Origin: Prevotella sp. UBA2755
GTDB lineage: Bacteria > Bacteroidota > Bacteroidia > Bacteroidales > Bacteroidaceae
Direction: 5' to 3'
Length of the DNA stretch: 17,836 nucleotides
Assembly (NCBI GenBank): GCA_002353225.1
Contig: DEJF01000011.1
Coordinates: 15,054-32,889, forward strand
The translations under genes and the position numbers were made by a program. The notes beneath the pieces are model-generated. The model did no database searches. It had not been told where the DNA came from and was given only the letters and a program-made list of their open reading frames with translations. Shown here in pieces: positions 13,770-17,836 of the stretch (positions are counted from its first letter, which is position 1; every line of letters begins with the position of its first letter).

Positions 13770-13802
13770 ATTTGAATTATAAACTTTTTAAAAGAAACGA
13801 TT

Positions 13803-14120
13803 ATGATACTCTCAACAACCCCACAGATTGAAGGTCACACTATCCGCGAATACAAGGGTATTGTGACAGGTGAAACCATTATCGGTGCTAACATGTTCAA
13901 AGACCTTTTTGCAGGCATCCGCGACATCGTAGGCGGTCGTGCTGGCAGTTACGAGAAAGTGCTTACCGAGGCGAAAGACACCTCCATGCAGGAGATGATG
14001 CAGCGTGCATTGGCTCTTGGAGCCAATGCCATTGTAGGTATCGACATCGACTATGAGACTGTCGGTGCCAATGGTTCAATGCTCATGGTAGCCACCAGCG
14101 GAACTGCTGTAGTCATCTAA
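13803..14120 (+). CDS. ybjQ: YbjQ-family (UPF0145) protein
   Basis: A 105-residue protein matching the whole length of the YbjQ/UPF0145 family. TGETIIGANMFKDL, then GGRAGSYEKVLTEAKD and ALALGANAIVGIDIDYE are the conserved blocks. The family forms pentamers and is sometimes annotated as heavy-metal binding, but its role is uncertain. It starts 33 bases after the GNAT gene, with an A-rich leader. Confidence 0.9.
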   Translation: MILSTTPQIEGHTIREYKGIVTGETIIGANMFKDLFAGIRDIVGGRAGSYEKVLTEAKDTSMQEMMQRALALGANAIVGIDIDYETVGANGSMLMVATSGTAVVI

Positions 14121-14229
14121 GGAAGACGTTAAATTGCCTTATTCCACTGATATGATAGAATAAAATGATGTGTAGTAATGAACCTTCCGATTCAATGGCG
14201 GTAGGTAATCCCTGCCGGGTCATCCGTAC

Positions 14230-14883
14230 TTACTCCATCAGCACCAACCGTTTGCCCAACTCGTAGGCTTTTTCAAGGTCGAGAGGGAACTGCTTATCAC
14301 GTACCTCCGCTTTGTGAGTCTCGTCAAACGTGGCGGCGTCGTAACGGTCGTATTTCGAGAACTGATAGGTGTCATACGAACATAGTATCTCCGTGGGACC
14401 GAACACACCAAGTTGCTGGGCGGAAGTGTCCATGAGCACAGGGTAGTTCATCTGGCGATAGACCTCTTCGTTTGGACAGTTCATCGTATAGATGGTTGCC
14501 GAGCAGAATCGTTTCAGTACAACGGGTTTAGTATAGTCAGAGTAGTTGACAGCAGGAAACTCCATTCGTTCCATAAATGCCCGGAGAGCGGCTGATGGAT
14601 AACCGCAGTAGTTGGGCGAGCCGCAAACCAGCACGTCGGTCTCTACTGCCTTCTGGAGTATGGGCTGCAGGTCATCCTTAAAGGAGCAGACTCCCTTCTT
14701 GCCTCCTTTAAGTTTGCAGGCAAAGCAACTCATACACCCCTTGTAGTTCAGACTGCGGTCGTAGAGATTCACCAGTTCTACTTCGGCACCAGCCTCTTGA
14801 GCACCTTCCATGGCACGCTTCAGCAGTTGTGCCGTATTACCGTTCTTTCGCGGACTCCCATTGATAAATAATGCTTTCTTCAT
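14230..14883 (-). CDS. Iron-sulfur-flavoprotein-like NADPH-dependent FMN reductase
   Basis: A 217-residue protein. SPRKNGNT (10-17) is the phosphate loop for FMN, GSPNYCGYPSAALRAF is the second flavin motif, and Cys50, Cys53, Cys56 and Cys66 form the CxxCxxC...C cluster seen in iron-sulfur flavoproteins, so it may hold a [4Fe-4S] cluster and move electrons in the cytosol. The acceptor is unknown. I chose ATG 14883, which gives MKKALFINGSP and a GAGG ribosome-binding site at the right distance; the longer reading begins with TTG. The thioesterase gene upstream is 22 bases away. Confidence 0.85.
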   Translation of the reverse strand: MKKALFINGSPRKNGNTAQLLKRAMEGAQEAGAEVELVNLYDRSLNYKGCMSCFACKLKGGKKGVCSFKDDLQPILQKAVETDVLVCGSPNYCGYPSAALRAFMERMEFPAVNYSDYTKPVVLKRFCSATIYTMNCPNEEVYRQMNYPVLMDTSAQQLGVFGPTEILCSYDTYQFSKYDRYDAATFDETHKAEVRDKQFPLDLEKAYELGKRLVLME

Positions 14884-14905
14884 AATAGTATTCCTCAATA
14901 ATGTA

Positions 14906-15373
14906 TCATTCTTCTACGTCACAATGTAAGAACCCCATTTCCTTTGCCTTCTCTTGGTTCATCAGGAAATAGACAGCCTCGCCCTTATTGCAGACTTCAC
15001 CTTTAGAGTTAACGATTTCTGCATTGATATAGGCAAGATTACGCACTTGCTTGGTCACCTTAGCCCGGATAGTCAGTTCGGATTCAGTAGTAGGGACTGC
15101 CTTGCGGAATTTTACATTCAACTGAACAGTATAACCACTTGTCTGCAACTTACGGGTGACTACCCAGCCGCAGACCTCATCAATCAGCGTACTGAGTATG
15201 CCGCCGTGCATCGTGTTCACCCATCCCTGATAGTGAGTACTGGGATGCCATGTACTGACGATACAGTCACCATCCTCATAGAACTCCATGTGTAGCCCGA
15301 TGGGATTCTCAGGACAACATCCAAAACAATTATATCCTGCGTGGTTTCTCCAGGGATTAATGATTTTCTTCAT
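14906..15373 (-). CDS. PaaI-type hotdog-fold thioesterase
   Basis: A 155-residue protein of the hotdog fold. NCFGCCPENPIGLHM (15-29) is the usual entry motif, and HGGILSTLIDEVCGW (56-70) carries the catalytic helix with Asp65 and Glu66. The sheet closes with VQLNVKFRKAVP. It would cleave acyl-CoA thioesters; the substrate is not evident. It forms a unit with the iron-sulfur flavoprotein downstream. Confidence 0.88.
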   Translation of the reverse strand: MKKIINPWRNHAGYNCFGCCPENPIGLHMEFYEDGDCIVSTWHPSTHYQGWVNTMHGGILSTLIDEVCGWVVTRKLQTSGYTVQLNVKFRKAVPTTESELTIRAKVTKQVRNLAYINAEIVNSKGEVCNKGEAVYFLMNQEKAKEMGFLHCDVEE

Positions 15374-15506
15374 AATTATATATTAAATACCAATTTAGCG
15401 TTCCGATCACGAAATACTTGTATTGTCATTGTTCTTTATTTCTCTTTTGTGAATTTGAATTATTCTTTTTTCAGTTTTGTGTTGTGGTGTTAATTTTGTC
15501 TGTTCA

Positions 15507-15971
15507 TTACGCTTTCACCCAAGTCATTCTAATGTGGGAAATGCCATCGAGCATGAAGGTGTCTGATGTCTGTTTGAAGCCTACACTTTCATAGAAGCCT
15601 CTGGCGTACTCCTGTGCCTCAATATCAATGCGCTTGGCATCATAGTGCTTAACGGCTGCATCGATTGCGTGGAGCATGATTTGTTTACCATAGCCTTTGC
15701 CTCGCTCTGTCGAGATGACCCGACCAATAGAAATCTCCGTCATGTGAGTACCTGCAGGACACACGCGGGCTAATGCCACGATCTTGTCTTCCTTTGTCAG
15801 CCACAGATGGATTGCTCTCTGGTCATCGCCGTCCAGATCCTGATAGACACAATTCTGCTCAACCACGAACACTTCACTACGAACTCTCAGAAGCCCATAC
15901 AGTTCATCCGTTGTCAATTGCTGAAATGACTTTTTATGTATTATAAGTTCTTGTTCAACTTCCATCATCAT
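15507..15971 (-). CDS. elaA: ElaA-type GNAT acetyltransferase
   Basis: A 154-residue protein. The block LRVRSEVFVVEQNCVYQDLDG (28-48) is the ElaA signature. The acetyl-CoA loop RGKGYGK (90-96) follows SIGRVIST, and GFYESVGF closes the domain. The acceptor substrate is unknown. The start is one of three consecutive ATGs (15971-15963). Its promoter lies about 75-80 bases upstream, inside a complex intergenic region. Confidence 0.88.
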   Translation of the reverse strand: MMMEVEQELIIHKKSFQQLTTDELYGLLRVRSEVFVVEQNCVYQDLDGDDQRAIHLWLTKEDKIVALARVCPAGTHMTEISIGRVISTERGKGYGKQIMLHAIDAAVKHYDAKRIDIEAQEYARGFYESVGFKQTSDTFMLDGISHIRMTWVKA

Positions 15972-16044
15972 CTGGCTCAGTCTTGGGATAGTCTTCTATG
16001 TTCATTGTCTGAAGCCCAATCCTAATTCTTCTCAAAATATGCCA

Positions 16045-16052
16045 CAAAGATA
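16045..16052 (-). promoter_or_regulatory. -7 box of the ElaA-type gene
   Basis: Minus-strand TATCTTTG. The expected -33 TTG is not evident at the usual distance. Confidence 0.55.
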
Positions 16053-16250
16053 GTGCAAAATTTCGATTTAGTGAATAGAATGCAAATTTATTTGTATTCT
16101 TGAGCGTGAGAAATTTATCAAAACCAAATGAAATACCAAATTTCTTCGCTTAATTCTCATATTTAAGGTGCTCAGGCGAGTAAACTCGTAGCCTTTGAAT
16201 ATTTCTGAGGTGCAGCCTAACTTCAACATAAGTTAAAGTTAATCATAATA

Positions 16251-16281
16251 TTTCAGAATTTATCAGAAATGACTAACTTTG
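16251..16281 (+). promoter_or_regulatory. Upstream plus-strand promoter
   Basis: TAACTTTG at 16274-16281 with TTTCAG at 16251-16256 as a weak -33. It would begin a transcript near 16285 that meets a strong hairpin within 90 bases. Confidence 0.5.
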
Positions 16282-16327
16282 CAACAAAGTTTAATAATAT
16301 AGGCAGACAAATCGGAAATCAAACGTC

Positions 16328-16371
16328 TTTAGGCTGAGAAAGTGGCACATGTGGCAATTTCTCAGCCTAAA
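16328..16371. repeat. 14-bp hairpin with a palindrome half in its loop
   Basis: TTTAGGCTGAGAAA (16328-16341) pairs perfectly with TTTCTCAGCCTAAA (16358-16371). The 16-base loop contains TGGCACATGTGGCA (16343-16356), one base different from the palindrome at 16417-16430. TGTTTT follows, a weak run for a terminator. Confidence 0.75.
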
Positions 16372-16374
16372 TGT

Positions 16375-16405
16375 TTTGCATATTCAATAATTAAGCGTAT
16401 CTTTG
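16375..16405 (+). promoter_or_regulatory. Promoter of the DUF4143 ATPase
   Basis: TTTG (16375-16378) and TATCTTTG (16398-16405), spacer 19, an excellent match. The TSS is predicted near 16410. Confidence 0.75.
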
Positions 16406-16416
16406 CACTGAAAAAT

Positions 16417-16430
16417 TGGCACATGTGCCA
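16417..16430. promoter_or_regulatory. Palindrome TGGCACATGTGCCA, candidate operator
   Basis: A perfect 14-bp palindrome a few bases downstream of the predicted TSS of the DUF4143 gene. Its near-copy sits upstream of the -33 box at 16343-16356, so the promoter is bracketed. This suggests a repressor site pair. Confidence 0.5.
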
Positions 16431-16445
16431 TAAATTCATTGTGCA

Positions 16446-17699
16446 ATGGAGATAAAAAGAGACATCTATTTGAATCAACTGGTTAATGCCAGACAGAATG
16501 GATTTATCAAAGTAGTAACCGGACCGCGCAGGTGCGGAAAATCTTATCTATTGAAGACCTTGTTCCACAACCACCTGCTTTCAGAAGGAGTGGACGAAAG
16601 CCACATCATCGAAGTGGACCTGGAGGACAGGGCTAACAAGGAGTTGAGAGACCCTGATGCATTGCTGGCATTCGTCAAGTCCAAAATAGTTGATCAACAG
16701 TTGTATTTCGTCATTCTTGATGAGGTGCAGAAGGTTGATGAGTTTGTTGATGTACTCAACAGTTTGCTACATATAAAGAACGCAGATGTCTATGCCACGG
16801 GAAGCAACTCACACTTCCTCTCTACAGATATTGCAACAGAGTTCAGAGGACGTGACCATCAGATAAGGGTTTATCCATTGAGTTTCTCAGAATACTACGC
16901 AACTGTAGGCGGAGACAAGAGCGACGCATGGAAAGACTACTACACTTTTGGCGGTCTTCCCTTAATATTGTCCTTCGCTACAGACCAAGAAAAGGCGGAC
17001 TATTTGCTGAAGCTCTTCCAGACCGTATATATGGCAGATATATTGGAAAGATATAAGATTAAGAATGACAAGGAACTGCGTGAACTGGTCTGTATCTTGG
17101 CTTCCTCTATCGGCTCTCCCAATAACCCTACGAAGATTGCAAATACATTTAAGAGTGTCGAGAACTCAAATATCACGGGTCAGACTATAGACAAGTATCT
17201 TCTTCATCTTCAAGAGGCTTTTGTCATCAGGAAGGCAGAGCGTTTTGATGTGAAGGGAAGGAAGTACATAGGTACGCTGTCGAAATATTACTTTGAGGAT
17301 CTGGGCATCCGAAATGCATTAATAAACTTTCGCCAGCAGGAAGAGAACCATATCATGGAGAATGTCATATACAACGAACTATGTTTGCGTGGCTATCAGG
17401 TAGACGTCGGTCAAGTCGAAGTTCGGAAGAGAACAGAAGATGGAAAGCAGGAGAGAGTGCGCCTTGAAGTGGACTTCGTGGTCAATCAGGTAAGTCAGCG
17501 CTACTATATACAGTCAGCCTTGACCATCCCGGATAAGGAGAAAGAGAATCAAGAAACTCAATCGCTGGTAAACATTGATGACTCCTTCAAGAAAATTGTC
17601 ATTGTGAAAGACAATATCAAGCCTTGGCGCAATGAAAAAGGCATCCTGATGATGGGGCTGATGGATTTCTTGCTGAATAAGAATAGTTTGGATTTATAA
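16446..17699 (+). CDS. AAA ATPase with C-terminal DUF4143 domain
   Basis: A 417-residue cytosolic protein. The Walker A is GPRRCGKS (26-33), the Walker B is FVILDEVQ (88-95), and a sensor-like TGSNSHFLS (118-126) follows with RGRDHQIRVYPLSFSEY, all typical of the AAA_14/DUF4143 group. The C-terminus (from about 300) has the PD-(D/E)XK-like layout: Glu306 or Glu311, Asp343 in LEVDFVV and Gln356 in YYIQSA. The active-site Lys is replaced, which is usual in this group. Its role is not settled; many copies occur per Bacteroidota genome and a DNA-linked job is suspected. The promoter region carries the paired palindromes. Confidence 0.9.
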   Translation: MEIKRDIYLNQLVNARQNGFIKVVTGPRRCGKSYLLKTLFHNHLLSEGVDESHIIEVDLEDRANKELRDPDALLAFVKSKIVDQQLYFVILDEVQKVDEFVDVLNSLLHIKNADVYATGSNSHFLSTDIATEFRGRDHQIRVYPLSFSEYYATVGGDKSDAWKDYYTFGGLPLILSFATDQEKADYLLKLFQTVYMADILERYKIKNDKELRELVCILASSIGSPNNPTKIANTFKSVENSNITGQTIDKYLLHLQEAFVIRKAERFDVKGRKYIGTLSKYYFEDLGIRNALINFRQQEENHIMENVIYNELCLRGYQVDVGQVEVRKRTEDGKQERVRLEVDFVVNQVSQRYYIQSALTIPDKEKENQETQSLVNIDDSFKKIVIVKDNIKPWRNEKGILMMGLMDFLLNKNSLDL

Positions 17700-17702
17700 C
17701 AC

Positions 17703-17804
17703 ATGACAAGAATTTCTCATAGACAATGCAAATCGTTTACATCGGATAAAGTAAAATATACTATGACAAAGAAAACGATAAGATTTTTGAGCGGAATGAA
17801 TTAG
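17703..17804 (+). CDS. Possible 33-residue basic peptide
   Basis: ATG 17703 opens MTRISHRQCKSFTSDKVKYT, then MTKKTIRFLSGMN, ending at TAG 17802-17804. It starts three bases after the DUF4143 stop and is rich in Lys and Arg. No family, no ribosome-binding site and no conservation evidence; a chance frame is as likely. The remaining bases to the window end show no feature. Confidence 0.2.
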   Translation: MTRISHRQCKSFTSDKVKYTMTKKTIRFLSGMN

Positions 17805-17836
17805 CAATAAGATAATTTATGTGCTAGCCGAGAGCA

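Larger units (their letters stand above)
15972..16445. other. Long structured intergenic region upstream of the DUF4143 gene
   Basis: No gene is seen. From left to right it holds the ElaA-gene promoter (16045-16052), a hairpin AGG-CGAGT-AA-ACTCG-CCT (16174-16193), a second copy of the 14-mer CTGAGGTGCAGCCT (16205-16218), a plus-strand promoter (16251-16281), a 14-bp hairpin (16328-16371), a second plus-strand promoter (16375-16405) and a perfect palindrome (16417-16430). The left part (16060-16220) is AT-rich and repeat-like and may be a dispersed repeat. Confidence 0.6.

Noticed and set aside
14121..14229. Terminator between the converging YbjQ-family and flavoprotein genes
   Set aside because: Only weak pairings were seen (for example TTATTC/GAATAA) and no T run follows, so no terminator is called.
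15376..15429. 17-residue minus-strand frame ending three bases before the thioesterase start
   Set aside because: It could be a leader peptide, but it is short, has no promoter or conserved motif, and fits chance in an AT-rich leader.
16343..16430. CRISPR-like repeats
   Set aside because: Only two copies exist, they are short and palindromic, and there is no spacer series or cas gene.

Overview
The window looks like chromosomal DNA from a Bacteroidales bacterium, most likely Prevotella/Segatella. Three lines of evidence point there. Nearly every transcription unit is preceded by the Bacteroidota -7 box (TAnnTTTG, often with TTG or TTTG about 19 bases upstream). Shine-Dalgarno sequences are mostly weak. 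The gene families are typical of the group: a Bacteroides-type serine palmitoyltransferase, a DUF4251 lipoprotein, a DUF4143 ATPase and a MaeB malic enzyme-phosphotransacetylase fusion. The genus is inferred from general resemblance, not from a search.

Layout. (1) 1-412: a GC-rich palindromic repeat, a degenerate minus-strand coding remnant and a promoter. (2) 413-1373: three tightly packed small genes. They are a PD-(D/E)XK-like protein, a small partner frameshifted in an (AT)5 tract, and a DpnD/PcfM-like protein. (3) 1377-3804: a membrane-anchored alpha/beta hydrolase, a DUF4251 lipoprotein, an exported esterase-like hydrolase and a 27-residue membrane peptide, closed by a strong terminator. 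(4) 3843-6887: maeB on the minus strand, diverging from a TetR-type regulator. (5) 6932-9717: tRNA-Cys, a small Cys-rich membrane protein and a diacylglycerol/sphingosine-kinase-family gene on the minus strand. These diverge from serine palmitoyltransferase, which is followed by tRNA-Pro. (6) 9765-10157: a structured non-coding element with inverted repeats and recurring GTTGTCACC-type motifs. Its end repeats the first 67 bases of the window. (7) 10158-11577: a WbuC-type cupin and a DUF1294 protein on the minus strand, then a 47-aa protein and a YjbQ-family protein on the plus strand. (8) 11624-13204: a cupin and a PNPOx-like protein diverging from an HxlR regulator. (9) 13254-15971: two GNAT acetyltransferases, a YbjQ protein, an iron-sulfur-flavoprotein-like reductase and a PaaI-type thioesterase. 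(10) 15972-17836: a structured intergenic region with two promoters and two copies of a TGGCACATGTGCCA palindrome, then a DUF4143 AAA ATPase.

Most of the window is housekeeping and small accessory metabolism. Spt and the lipid kinase suggest a membrane-lipid unit, and the HxlR/cupin/PNPOx trio a small regulated response unit. The stretches most likely to hold something undescribed are the small nuclease-like module at 413-1373, the repeat element at 9842-10099, and the paired palindromes upstream of the DUF4143 ATPase. No CRISPR array, insertion sequence, rRNA or intact mobile element is visible.
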